A DNA stretch of 64,000 nucleotides from an uncultured Bacteroidales bacterium (lineage in GTDB: Bacteria > Bacteroidota > Bacteroidia > Bacteroidales > UBA932): the NCBI GenBank assembly GCA_947306365.1, contig CAMZGD010000001.1:124001-188000 (forward strand), in the 5' to 3' direction. Under the pieces are notes generated by a model. That model searched no databases. It worked only from the letters and a program-made list of their open reading frames with translations, and had not been told where the DNA came from. Position 1 is the first letter of the stretch. Every line of letters begins with the position of its first letter. Below are positions 9,537-18,254 of this stretch, piece by piece. The position numbers and the translations under genes are program-made.

Positions 9537-11309
9537 CTACCAGCCCGGGTTCTGGGTAAGGTTCGGGTCAAGCAGGATCTGGCCGGCCGGAATCGGCTCC
9601 AGATAATACTTGTCATCCCATACCCGGTCGACCGTCGTGCCGCCCGCGTTGATGGCGGAGGTGTTGTACTGGGACTTGTAGCCGTTGAGGAAGAAGTTCT
9701 TCGCGGCGATCGCGCTCCATTCCTTGGCACCTTCGACCGTATTGCGGTAGGCCTCGAGCGCTTCGGCGGAAGCACCCAGATAGCCGTCGGGGTTCAATTT
9801 GGTGTCGAGGTTCTTGCCCAGCGCCCAGCGCATCAGGTCGTCGTGACGGAAGCCGTCGCACATCAGCTCGCTGCGGCGGTCGCGGCGAAGCTCCTGGAGG
9901 AGGACATTGGCGGCGGGATCCTTCGGGTCCTTCGTGATGTTCGTACCATTGACGGACACGCCGGTGCCGGCGAGCGTCAGCGGCGGAATCTTGCCGTGGC
10001 GGACGCGAAGCAGGTTCACGGACTTGTCGAGGTCGGACTGGGAAATCTGACCCAGTTCGGCGCAGGCCTCCGCGTAGTTCTCAAGCACTTCGGAATAGGT
10101 GAAGATCGGGCCGTCGGTATCATTGGACGGAGCGTTCCAGCTGTTGTTGCCTTCCATCTGCGCCCTGCGTTCCAGCGGCAGGAACTTGAATGTCCAGTAA
10201 CCGGTCGTAGAGAGGATACCGTAGTCCCAGGCCAGGTCGACGATCGGAAGGATCTCTTCGTAAACCGTGGCGTTCAGACGCTTGTCGCGGTTGGCGAAAA
10301 CACCTTCCATGGTCTTGTCGTTGTACGCGTACATGTGGGTCGGAATACCCTGGTCGTTGGTGTAGTTCTCCATGGCGCTCTTGGTAAGGCCCCAGGTCGG
10401 CGTGGAGGAGTCGCTCCAGCCATAGATGCCGTGCGCTTCGGTAATCTTGCCGCCGTTCACGTTGGCGAGCGTGTAGATCTTATAAAGGAGCACTTCCTTG
10501 CTGCCGACGAGGGACAGGGAGGTGTACATGCCCTTATAGTTGTCGGTAACCTGGTACAGACCGCTGGAGATCACCTTTTCGGCAGCTTCCTTGGCCTTGG
10601 CGTAGAAGGTTCCGGAGTGTCCGCCGGTGAAATTGTGATACTTCTCCCAGGCACCCTCATACAGTGCGACGCGGGAAAGGAGGGCGGCAGCCACCATGTT
10701 GTTGACGGTATTGGCAGCCGCCTTCGACGGGCTGTAGCAGTTGTTCATGGCAAATTCGAGGTCGGCGACCACGTTGTCCATGACCGTGACGCGGGAATCG
10801 CGCGGACGCTGCAGGTTTTCTTCCTTGGAGAAATCAACTTCCTCTTCCACCCAGACGACATCGCCGTACGTTCTCACGAGGTTGTAGTAGTACAGGGCAC
10901 GGAAGAAGCGGGCGACACCTTTCCAGTGGTTGGCGGCTGCATCGGGAAGGTTGGGAACCAGGTCGATGCGGTTGAGCAGGATGTTCGTCTCGCGGATCCG
11001 GTCGTAGTTGGTGTTCCAGACGCCGGAAGAGTTGGGAACCTGTTTGGTGAATTCGGTGAACGATTCAGTCGTATAGTCATCCGAGAGCGTCTCGGCGTGA
11101 TACTGGCCGCGCGTCCAGCCACTGCCGTAGCTGAGTTCGCTCAAGCGTCCATAGAATTTCCAGGCGAATGATTCAATGGCGGATTCTGACGTCCAGTTGG
11201 TTGCGTCAGAATTGCTGTCAAGCGGTTTCAGATCGAGATATTCGCTGCATCCACACAGGCCGAAGACCATCGCAACCGCAAAAGCAAGAATATATAAAGT
11301 CTTTTTCAT
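9537..11309 (-). CDS. SusD/RagB family outer-membrane nutrient-binding lipoprotein
   Basis: A 590-residue lipoprotein (signal MKKTLYILAFAVAMVFGLCGC, lipobox GLCGC). The family-typical pattern is present: SEYLDLKPLDS after the cysteine, TPR-like helices in the first half, a RHGKIPPL/LRRDRRSELMCDG segment in the middle-to-late part, and the end LDPNLTQNPGW, a hallmark of RagB/SusD C-termini. SusD proteins cap the SusC TonB-dependent barrel at the cell surface and bind the ligand. The partner SusC gene lies 26 bp upstream in the same direction. No enzyme gene follows. Ligand cannot be deduced; absence of glycoside hydrolases and nearby peptidases make a peptide or a shared substrate possible. 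Confidence 0.95.
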   Translation of the reverse strand: MKKTLYILAFAVAMVFGLCGCSEYLDLKPLDSNSDATNWTSESAIESFAWKFYGRLSELSYGSGWTRGQYHAETLSDDYTTESFTEFTKQVPNSSGVWNTNYDRIRETNILLNRIDLVPNLPDAAANHWKGVARFFRALYYYNLVRTYGDVVWVEEEVDFSKEENLQRPRDSRVTVMDNVVADLEFAMNNCYSPSKAAANTVNNMVAAALLSRVALYEGAWEKYHNFTGGHSGTFYAKAKEAAEKVISSGLYQVTDNYKGMYTSLSLVGSKEVLLYKIYTLANVNGGKITEAHGIYGWSDSSTPTWGLTKSAMENYTNDQGIPTHMYAYNDKTMEGVFANRDKRLNATVYEEILPIVDLAWDYGILSTTGYWTFKFLPLERRAQMEGNNSWNAPSNDTDGPIFTYSEVLENYAEACAELGQISQSDLDKSVNLLRVRHGKIPPLTLAGTGVSVNGTNITKDPKDPAANVLLQELRRDRRSELMCDGFRHDDLMRWALGKNLDTKLNPDGYLGASAEALEAYRNTVEGAKEWSAIAAKNFFLNGYKSQYNTSAINAGGTTVDRVWDDKYYLEPIPAGQILLDPNLTQNPGW

Positions 11310-11335
11310 ATCGCGTGATTATCTTGTCTTCATGG

Positions 11336-14300
11336 TTAGAAAGAAAGCTGTATACCGCAAGTCCACTGACGGTTGAACGGCATGGCACGACCGGCGTAGC
11401 GCATGTCGACGCCGGCGATGTCGAACGACGACGACCAGCCGCCGGTCAGCTCAGGATCCATCTTGCCGCCGATATGGTCGAAGGTGAAGAGGTTCTGGGC
11501 GCTGAAGTATACGCGGAACTTCTCGATGAAGATCTTCTGCGTAAGTTTCTGCGGAAGCGTGTAGCCGACGGTGAGGTTCTTGATTCTCAGATAGGCCAGG
11601 TTGTTCAGGTACTTGGTCTGGGGCGCGAAGTTGTTGCAGCCGGAGTTGCCGGGCAGGCCGGCGAGGGAACCGAACGAGGCGTTGATGTACGGACGCGGGA
11701 AGCGTGCGTCGGTGTTGCTCGTGGTCCAGTAGTCGAGCTGGTCCTCGAAGATGTTCATCTGGGCGCCGGCGGCGTTCGGAATGAACAGCGAGGAAGTGGT
11801 CCACATGTCACGCTTGCCGACACCCTGCAGGAGGACTTCGGCGTCAAAGCCCTTGAACATGCCGCCCAGACGGAAGGAGTACTCGAACCGGGGCAGGCCG
11901 TTGCCGATGCGGACGAGGTCGCCGTGGTCGTCGATTGTACCCTTTCCCGTATTGATCTCGTTGTCACCGTTCAGGTCCTTGTACTTGATGTCGCCGGCCG
12001 TGTACTTGAAGGAACCGGTCGTCAGCTTGTTCTGGCTGGGGGAAGAGGCCACGTCTTCGTCGGAGGTGAAGTAGCGGTCCGTCTCGAAGCCCCAGATCTC
12101 ACCGACGATCTTGCCTTCATACCAGCTCTGGAGGGCACCCGTGTTGTTGTTCCACTTCGTGATCTTGCTCACGGCGTCGGAAAGGGTGAACGTGCCGTAG
12201 ACGGCCAGGTCCTTGCTGAAGGCGTGGTTGTAATCCAGCTGGAATTCGAAGCCGCGGGTCCGCATGTTGCCGCCGTTCTCGAGCGGGGCGGACGCGATGC
12301 CGACGTAGCGGATGATTTCGTTGCCGGTCACGAGCATGCCCACGTTCTCGCGGGAATACCAGTCGAAGGAGGCGTTCAGGTCGTTGTTCAGGAAAGCGAT
12401 GTCGAAGCCCAGGTCGAGCGTGCGGATCTTCTCCCAGGTCATGTCGGCGTTCACGGCAGCCGGCGTGGAAACCGTCGACTTCTTGTTGCCGTCAGTGCCC
12501 TGCCAGTCGGCCGTCTGGGTGGAAAGCACGGCGATGTACGGATACCAGGAAGACAGGGCCTGGTTACCGACGGAACCGTAGGAACCGCGGATCTTGAACA
12601 TCGGGATGACCGGTTTGATCGGCTCCCAGAAGTCTTCCTCGGAAATCTTGTAACCGGCGGATGCCGAAGCGAAGAAGGCCCACTGCTTGCCGGGACGGAA
12701 AGCGGAGGAACCGTCGTAACGTCCGTTCAGTTCGAGGAGGTACTTGTCCTTGTAGTTGTAGTTGATGCGGCCGAAGAAACCGGCGGTGGCACGGTGGCGG
12801 AGCGCCTCGCTGACCGAAGCGGCATCCTTGCCGTCCGTCAGGTTGAGGGTCTGGATGTCCACGTTCTGCACGCCGTTGGTCGTCAGGCTCTGGTTGTCGT
12901 ACCGGAGGTCTTCCGCGTTCATACCCAGCTTCAGTGCGAAGTTGTGCTCCTTGTTGATGTCAAAGAGATAGTCGAAGTAGGCGTTGTACGTGTTGGTGAT
13001 CCGGTTGACGAACGTCCGGGAGAGGAAGTCGGACGTCGTGACGGCGGCGCGGGCGGGATAGCTCCAGTTGGCGGTGTAGACCGGCTGGCGGATGGAGCGG
13101 TTCTCGTAGTAGTAGCGGCCGCGGGTGTAGTCGCCGTAGAACGAGAGACCCGGGGCGATGTCGATCCGCATGTTGCCGCCGAGCGTCAGGTACTGGTCGT
13201 TGGAAGTACAGATGGCTTCATCGGCCACGTACACGTTACCGTGACGGAACAGGAGGCCTTCGCCGGTAGCGGCGCGGGCGTCGGTCAGGTTGCCGCTGGC
13301 ATCCCGGGGACCGCCGTCGGAATAACCGAACGGGAAGAAGGCCGGGAAACGCATCGTGTAATAGAGGATACCCATCACGCCGTTGCTGGCCTCATAGCCG
13401 TAAGGATAGGTGTAGTCTTTCTCCACATACATGACCTTGGTTCCGAGGTTGAGCCACTTCTTGACCTGGGTGTTGGTGGAGAGGTTGACGTTGTAGCGCT
13501 GCACGTTGTTTTCCTTGGCGGCCTTGAGCGTGCCGTCATTCTTGGTGTAGCCGAGACCGATGTTGTAGTTGGTCTTGCCGGTGTTGCCCGAAACGTTCAG
13601 GTTGTGGGTCTGGGAGAAAGAGGTCTTGAAGATCTCCTTGTTGGGATCGGAAACCCTGTAGTAATAAGGGGTACCGTTGAGGATTTCCCAGTCTTCACCA
13701 TATTTGTACACCGGGTTGCTCAGGTTGCCCTGATACTTGTTGAACCAGTTCTCGATGCCGGGGCCGATGGTGTCGTAGTACATGCCGAAGGCCTCGATGC
13801 GCGTACCGTCGGTATTCATCTGGGCAAGTATGCCCTGCTCCAGCTGGGCCATGATCCCTTCCTTGGACGTGATGTAGTTCGGAAGGCCGATCGGCTGGTT
13901 CCAGGAGAAGTTGTTGGAATAGGATATGGTCACCTTGTCCTTCACGGCCGATCCGTCCTTGGTGGTGATCAGGATCACGCCCCAGGCGGCACGGCTACCG
14001 TAGATGGAGGAGGACGCGGCGTCCTTCAGGACGGAAATGCTCTTGACATTGTCCGGATTCACGAAGGAAAGGTCGGGTACTTCCACGCCGTCGAGCAGGA
14101 TCAGCGGCTTGTTGTCGCCGTTCACGGATCCCATACCGCGGATCTTCATGGTCGGCGAAGCGTCCAGGTCGTTCGTGTTGTACGTGATGGTGAGGCCCGG
14201 GACGATACCCTGGAGGCCCTTGGCCACGTCGGTGATCGGCTTGCTGCCGAATGCCTTGTCTGCGTCGACGGCCGACACGGCACCGGTCAGGTTGACCTTT

Positions 14301-14653
14301 TTCTGGGTACCGAAACCGACGATGACGGTCTCTTCGAGGAATTCTGCGTCGTCAGCCAGGATGATGTCGATGACGCTGCGGCCGGCCACGGCCACTTCCT
14401 GGGTCTTGTAACCGATGCAGGTAAACTGCAGGGAGCCGTTGGAAGGGGCGTTGATGGAATAGCGTCCGTCCGCATTGGTCGAGGTTCCCGTCGTGGTACC
14501 GTATACCACCACGTATGCTCCTACGACCGGCTCGTTGTTCTTGTCGACGACACGTCCCGTGACGCCGATGTTCTGAGCCCACACCGACCCTGCGGTGAGG
14601 ATCAGTGCGCACAAAGCCGCGGCAAGGCGGCCCATTTTCTTTGAAACGAACAT
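11336..14653 (-). CDS. SusC/RagA family TonB-linked outer-membrane transporter
   Basis: A 1105-residue protein with a signal peptide (cleavage near VWAQ), a carboxypeptidase-regulatory-like domain (about 28-115), a TonB-box/plug start (EETVIVGFGTQKK, then GLQGIVPGL and IYGSRAAWGVILITT) and a long beta-barrel ending with QWTCGIQLSF, whose terminal Phe is typical for outer-membrane insertion. It imports ligands too big for porins, powered by TonB. It is paired with the downstream SusD. Its first ~115 residues are strikingly like those of the divergent SusC at 14987, although the rest differs. I prefer the ATG at 14653, because the matching paralogue starts the same way (MFxSK). Confidence 0.95.
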   Translation of the reverse strand: MFVSKKMGRLAAALCALILTAGSVWAQNIGVTGRVVDKNNEPVVGAYVVVYGTTTGTSTNADGRYSINAPSNGSLQFTCIGYKTQEVAVAGRSVIDIILADDAEFLEETVIVGFGTQKKVNLTGAVSAVDADKAFGSKPITDVAKGLQGIVPGLTITYNTNDLDASPTMKIRGMGSVNGDNKPLILLDGVEVPDLSFVNPDNVKSISVLKDAASSSIYGSRAAWGVILITTKDGSAVKDKVTISYSNNFSWNQPIGLPNYITSKEGIMAQLEQGILAQMNTDGTRIEAFGMYYDTIGPGIENWFNKYQGNLSNPVYKYGEDWEILNGTPYYYRVSDPNKEIFKTSFSQTHNLNVSGNTGKTNYNIGLGYTKNDGTLKAAKENNVQRYNVNLSTNTQVKKWLNLGTKVMYVEKDYTYPYGYEASNGVMGILYYTMRFPAFFPFGYSDGGPRDASGNLTDARAATGEGLLFRHGNVYVADEAICTSNDQYLTLGGNMRIDIAPGLSFYGDYTRGRYYYENRSIRQPVYTANWSYPARAAVTTSDFLSRTFVNRITNTYNAYFDYLFDINKEHNFALKLGMNAEDLRYDNQSLTTNGVQNVDIQTLNLTDGKDAASVSEALRHRATAGFFGRINYNYKDKYLLELNGRYDGSSAFRPGKQWAFFASASAGYKISEEDFWEPIKPVIPMFKIRGSYGSVGNQALSSWYPYIAVLSTQTADWQGTDGNKKSTVSTPAAVNADMTWEKIRTLDLGFDIAFLNNDLNASFDWYSRENVGMLVTGNEIIRYVGIASAPLENGGNMRTRGFEFQLDYNHAFSKDLAVYGTFTLSDAVSKITKWNNNTGALQSWYEGKIVGEIWGFETDRYFTSDEDVASSPSQNKLTTGSFKYTAGDIKYKDLNGDNEINTGKGTIDDHGDLVRIGNGLPRFEYSFRLGGMFKGFDAEVLLQGVGKRDMWTTSSLFIPNAAGAQMNIFEDQLDYWTTSNTDARFPRPYINASFGSLAGLPGNSGCNNFAPQTKYLNNLAYLRIKNLTVGYTLPQKLTQKIFIEKFRVYFSAQNLFTFDHIGGKMDPELTGGWSSSFDIAGVDMRYAGRAMPFNRQWTCGIQLSF

Positions 14654-14743
14654 AGATGAAACTTTTAGGTTAAAATTGATAGTTAAATCATCATTTCTTG
14701 TTTATGGACCAGAAAGCAACTGGTCGCTAATTAGCTAAACATA

Positions 14744-14751
14744 CAAAAATA
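14744..14751 (-). promoter_or_regulatory. Candidate -7 element of the minus-strand susC
   Basis: On the minus strand this reads TATTTTTG, matching TAnnTTTG. It would give a leader of about 87 nt. No matching -33 was seen. Confidence 0.4.
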
Positions 14752-14884
14752 CACACTTTTTGAAATGGATGGTTGTTTTTTCACGCGTTTTTTTCACCGG
14801 ATCCTTCTCCCGCGGAAGTTCGGGCGCATTATAGGTTATAAAACATTTTTGGCCGCATTATGCGTGCAAAAAGCGAAAAAAAAC

Positions 14885-14892
14885 TATCTTTG
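14885..14892 (+). promoter_or_regulatory. Candidate -7 element of the plus-strand susC
   Basis: TATCTTTG matches the Bacteroidetes -7 consensus and would give a leader of about 90 nt. A -33 TTTG at the usual distance is absent; the nearest, at 14848-14851, is too far upstream. Confidence 0.5.
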
Positions 14893-14986
14893 TATATTAA
14901 GACGGATTTTCGACAGATGTGATGTAGTTTAGAGTAATTATAAATTGTTACAATCTATAATCTTTTTTTAACCTAAAAATTCATTT

Positions 14987-17900
14987 ATGTTCGCATCTAA
15001 AACTATTTGCCGTTTTTTCGCGGCAATGTTCGCACTGGTTCTCTCGGCGGGAACCGTGTGGGCTCAGAATGTGACCGTCACCGGCAGGGTGGTGGACAGC
15101 AACAATGAGCCAATCATCGGAGCATACGTGGTGGTGGTGGGCACGACGGTCGGAACCTCGACCGACGGCAACGGCGCCTATCGGATCAGCGCCCCCGCCA
15201 ACGGCACGCTCTCTTTCACTTGCATCGGTTACAAGACCCAGGATGTGGCTGTGGCCGGCCGCGGTGTCGTCGACGTGACCCTGGTCGATGATACGGAAAT
15301 GCTGCAGGAGACCGTCGTGACGGCCCTCGGCATCAAGAAGGAACGCAAGGCACTGGGTTATTCCGTGACGGAAGTCAAGTCGGAGGAACTGCTCCGCAAC
15401 AAGCAGACCAACGTCATCAACTCGCTCGCCGGCAAGGTTCCGGGCGTCAACGTCACGCAGGCCGGCGGTGCAGCCGGTGCGGGTTCCTCGATCATCATCC
15501 GCGGCGGTAATTCCGCTTCCGAAGGCCGTGACAACCAGCCGCTCTTCGTCGTGGACGGTATCATCTATGACAACTCGACCATCAACGGCGGCAATTCCGG
15601 TACCGACGGTGTGACCAAGACGGCCACCACGTTCTCCAACCGTGTGATGGACATCAACCCTGAGGACATCGAAAGCATGTCGGTGCTGAAGGGCGCCGCG
15701 GCCGCGGCCCTCTACGGTTCGCGTGCAGCCGACGGCGTCGTGGTCATCACCACCAAGAAAGGCGCGGCGGACGGCAATGTGAAGGTCAATTTCTCGACCA
15801 AGTATTCCTATGCCACCATCAGCAGCGCCCCGGAAATCCAGAATACGTACGCCCGCGGTTCCTACGATGCCAACGGCACGCTGCAGACCGACCAGGTCTT
15901 CAGCTCCTGGGGCGAGAAGCTCAGCGGCCGTTCCTACGACAACGTCGCCGATTTCTTCCAGGGCGCCAATGTGTACGACAACAGCGTGAGCGTATCGGGC
16001 GGCCACAAGAACGGATCGTTCTTCCTGTCCGCTTCCAACTTCAACCAGGGCGGCGTCGTTCCAGGTACCTCTTATATCAAGAATACGGTCCGTTTCAACG
16101 GCGAACAGAAATACGGCAGGCTGACGGTGGGCGCCAACGTGGCGTACTCCATCGCCGACACCAAGAAGACCCTCACCACTTCCGGCCTGTATGACGGCGG
16201 CGGCAACGGTACGATGACGGCCCTCTATTCCTGGCCGCGCAGCGAGAACATGTCTCACTGGCTGAACGACGACGGTTCGAAGTACCGGATGTTCCCCAAT
16301 GTGGATGCTTCGGAAGAAATCGAGAACCCTTACTGGATCATCAACAAGAACGAACTGACCGACAAGAACAAGCGTATCACCGGTGCCGTCACGGCCAGCC
16401 TCGACCTGACCTCCTGGCTGAATGTCGCCTACCGGATGGGTATCGACAGCTACAACAACAACGGCGTCACCTATATCGCTCCGGGCGGCAACGTCAAGAG
16501 TATCTACCAGAACGGCCGTCTGAGCAAATCCGACGTGTCCTACGACTACTGGACTTCCAACCTGATGCTCAACGCCCACAAGCAGTTCGGCGACTTCGAC
16601 CTGAACTTCCTGGCTGGTACGACGGCCGAGTCCACCACGCGCGTGAACAACACCCGCTGGGGCTGGGACTTCGTCACCGCCGGCACGATCTCGTTCGGCA
16701 ACATCATCGACGAGAACAAGAAGTTTACGGAGCGTACCACCCGCAAGCGCCTGGTCGGCGTCTATGGTGAATTCCGCGCTGCGTACAAGAACCTCCTCTA
16801 TCTGACCGTCACCGGCCGTAACGACTGGTCTTCGACGCTTCCGGTAGAGAACAATTCGTATTTCTATCCTTCCGTGAGCGGTTCGTTCGTGTTCACCGAG
16901 CTGATGCCGAAGAACGACTTCCTGACGTTCGGCAAGCTTCGCGCTTCGTGGGCCCGCGTCGGTAAGGATGCGGGCGCGTATGCCACCAACACCTACCTGT
17001 GGGATGCACAGGTGGTCAACGGCAACTTCGTCGGTATCGGCAACAGCTGGACGGGCGGTTCCCCGTACCTCGTGCCGGAAATCCAGACCTCCTGGGAAGT
17101 CGGTACCGAACTGAAGTTCTTCGGCGGACGCCTGGGTATCGACTACACCTACTACAACTCGATCACCCGCAACCAGATCGCCGCGCCGCGTCTGGCCCAG
17201 TCCACCGGTTACATCTTCCTGACCATCAACTCCGGTTCCGTGCAGAACAAGGGTATGGAGCTCATGATCACCGGCACGCCGGTCGAAACCCGCAACTTCT
17301 CCTGGGACGTGACCCTCAACCTGTCGGGCAACCGCGGTACGCTGGGTGACTTCGTCAAGGGCGTGGACTTCTTCTATGTGACGGACGTCCAGATCGGCGG
17401 CGTGAAGGCGGCTTCCATCCCGAACGGCGGCTACTTCCTCGGCCTGACCGGCAACTACTGGCTCCGCGAGACCCACGAGGTCAACGACCTGGATGCCGAC
17501 GGCAATATCCAGTACAACCAGGACGGCAGTGTCAAGACAAAGCAGGAAGAAATGGCGGACGGCCGTTACGAGATCGACCCGAAGACCGGCCTCTACAAGC
17601 TGAAGGGTTCGACCACCAACGTCGTGGGTAACCGCGAACCGATCATGATCGGCGGTCTGAACAACAACTTCCGGTACAAGAACCTGAGCCTGTCGTTCCT
17701 CCTCGACCTCCGTCTGGGCGGCGACATCTACAACGGTACGCAGTACTTCCTGACCTCCTACGGCCAGGCGATGCGCACCCTGCAGCGCGACAAGGTTTCC
17801 TTCACCGGCGTAGTGAACACCGGCACGGCGGCTTCGCCGGTCTGGGAAGAGCAGACCATCACCTATGAAGCGGGCCAGACCTATGAGATCAACGGAAACC

Positions 17901-18232
17901 GGTATTCCGGCGCATCGATGATCCAGTCGTACTACAGCAACTATTGCAACAACGCTTACAATTTCATCGAGAAGGTCAACTGGGTGCGCCTGCGTGCCAT
18001 CAACCTCTCGTATGATTTCTCCAGCCTCCTGAAGAAGCAGAACTTCATCAAGGGTCTCGTGGCCACGGCCAGCGCCAACAACCTGTTCGTGTGGACGAAC
18101 TATACCGGCGGCCTCGATCCGGAAGTCGCCGCCACGGGTTCCGGTACCGGCGGTTCCGGTTCGGTCGGCATCGACTACTGCGGTGTCCCGAGCCAGCGCA
18201 TGTTCTCCTTCGGTCTCAACCTGACCTTCTAA
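14987..18232 (+). CDS. SusC/RagA family TonB-linked outer-membrane transporter
   Basis: A 1081-residue protein: signal peptide ending near VWAQ, carboxypeptidase-regulatory-like domain (about 28-115), TonB-box region QETVVTALGIKKERK, plug with LAGKVPGVNV, IIIRGGNSA and LYGSRAADGVVVITT, then a beta-barrel ending in FSFGLNLTF. Function is energised uptake across the outer membrane together with the SusD partner 22 bp downstream. The plug type (ALGIKKERKALGYSV) goes with the SusD-like_2 partner family. It is transcribed away from the other susC gene and shares its signal peptide and N-terminal domain closely, which suggests duplication or gene conversion of the 5' end. Ligand is unknown. Confidence 0.95.
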   Translation: MFASKTICRFFAAMFALVLSAGTVWAQNVTVTGRVVDSNNEPIIGAYVVVVGTTVGTSTDGNGAYRISAPANGTLSFTCIGYKTQDVAVAGRGVVDVTLVDDTEMLQETVVTALGIKKERKALGYSVTEVKSEELLRNKQTNVINSLAGKVPGVNVTQAGGAAGAGSSIIIRGGNSASEGRDNQPLFVVDGIIYDNSTINGGNSGTDGVTKTATTFSNRVMDINPEDIESMSVLKGAAAAALYGSRAADGVVVITTKKGAADGNVKVNFSTKYSYATISSAPEIQNTYARGSYDANGTLQTDQVFSSWGEKLSGRSYDNVADFFQGANVYDNSVSVSGGHKNGSFFLSASNFNQGGVVPGTSYIKNTVRFNGEQKYGRLTVGANVAYSIADTKKTLTTSGLYDGGGNGTMTALYSWPRSENMSHWLNDDGSKYRMFPNVDASEEIENPYWIINKNELTDKNKRITGAVTASLDLTSWLNVAYRMGIDSYNNNGVTYIAPGGNVKSIYQNGRLSKSDVSYDYWTSNLMLNAHKQFGDFDLNFLAGTTAESTTRVNNTRWGWDFVTAGTISFGNIIDENKKFTERTTRKRLVGVYGEFRAAYKNLLYLTVTGRNDWSSTLPVENNSYFYPSVSGSFVFTELMPKNDFLTFGKLRASWARVGKDAGAYATNTYLWDAQVVNGNFVGIGNSWTGGSPYLVPEIQTSWEVGTELKFFGGRLGIDYTYYNSITRNQIAAPRLAQSTGYIFLTINSGSVQNKGMELMITGTPVETRNFSWDVTLNLSGNRGTLGDFVKGVDFFYVTDVQIGGVKAASIPNGGYFLGLTGNYWLRETHEVNDLDADGNIQYNQDGSVKTKQEEMADGRYEIDPKTGLYKLKGSTTNVVGNREPIMIGGLNNNFRYKNLSLSFLLDLRLGGDIYNGTQYFLTSYGQAMRTLQRDKVSFTGVVNTGTAASPVWEEQTITYEAGQTYEINGNRYSGASMIQSYYSNYCNNAYNFIEKVNWVRLRAINLSYDFSSLLKKQNFIKGLVATASANNLFVWTNYTGGLDPEVAATGSGTGGSGSVGIDYCGVPSQRMFSFGLNLTF

Positions 18233-18254
18233 TCGGAGCAGTTAACCTTAAAAT

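Larger units (their letters stand above)
14654..14986. other. AT-rich divergent control region between two susC genes
   Basis: This 333-bp gap contains no open reading frame I can support. It holds candidate -7 elements for both directions and, next to each start codon, the same leader motif TTAACCTAAAA (14663-14673 on the minus strand, 14968-14978 on the plus strand). The centre (about 14760-14880) has no feature I can name. There is no regulator gene of the ECF/anti-sigma or HTCS type next to the locus. Confidence 0.7.

Noticed and set aside
11168..14644. Very long open frame (1158 codons) opposite the minus-strand susC gene
   Set aside because: It is an antisense shadow caused by GC-rich codon bias. 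It has no recognisable domain and the opposite strand encodes an unmistakable SusC.
14981..17476. 831-codon minus-strand open frame opposite the plus-strand susC
   Set aside because: Antisense shadow; composition is repetitive Val/Gly/Asp/Arg typical of reversed beta-barrel coding DNA.
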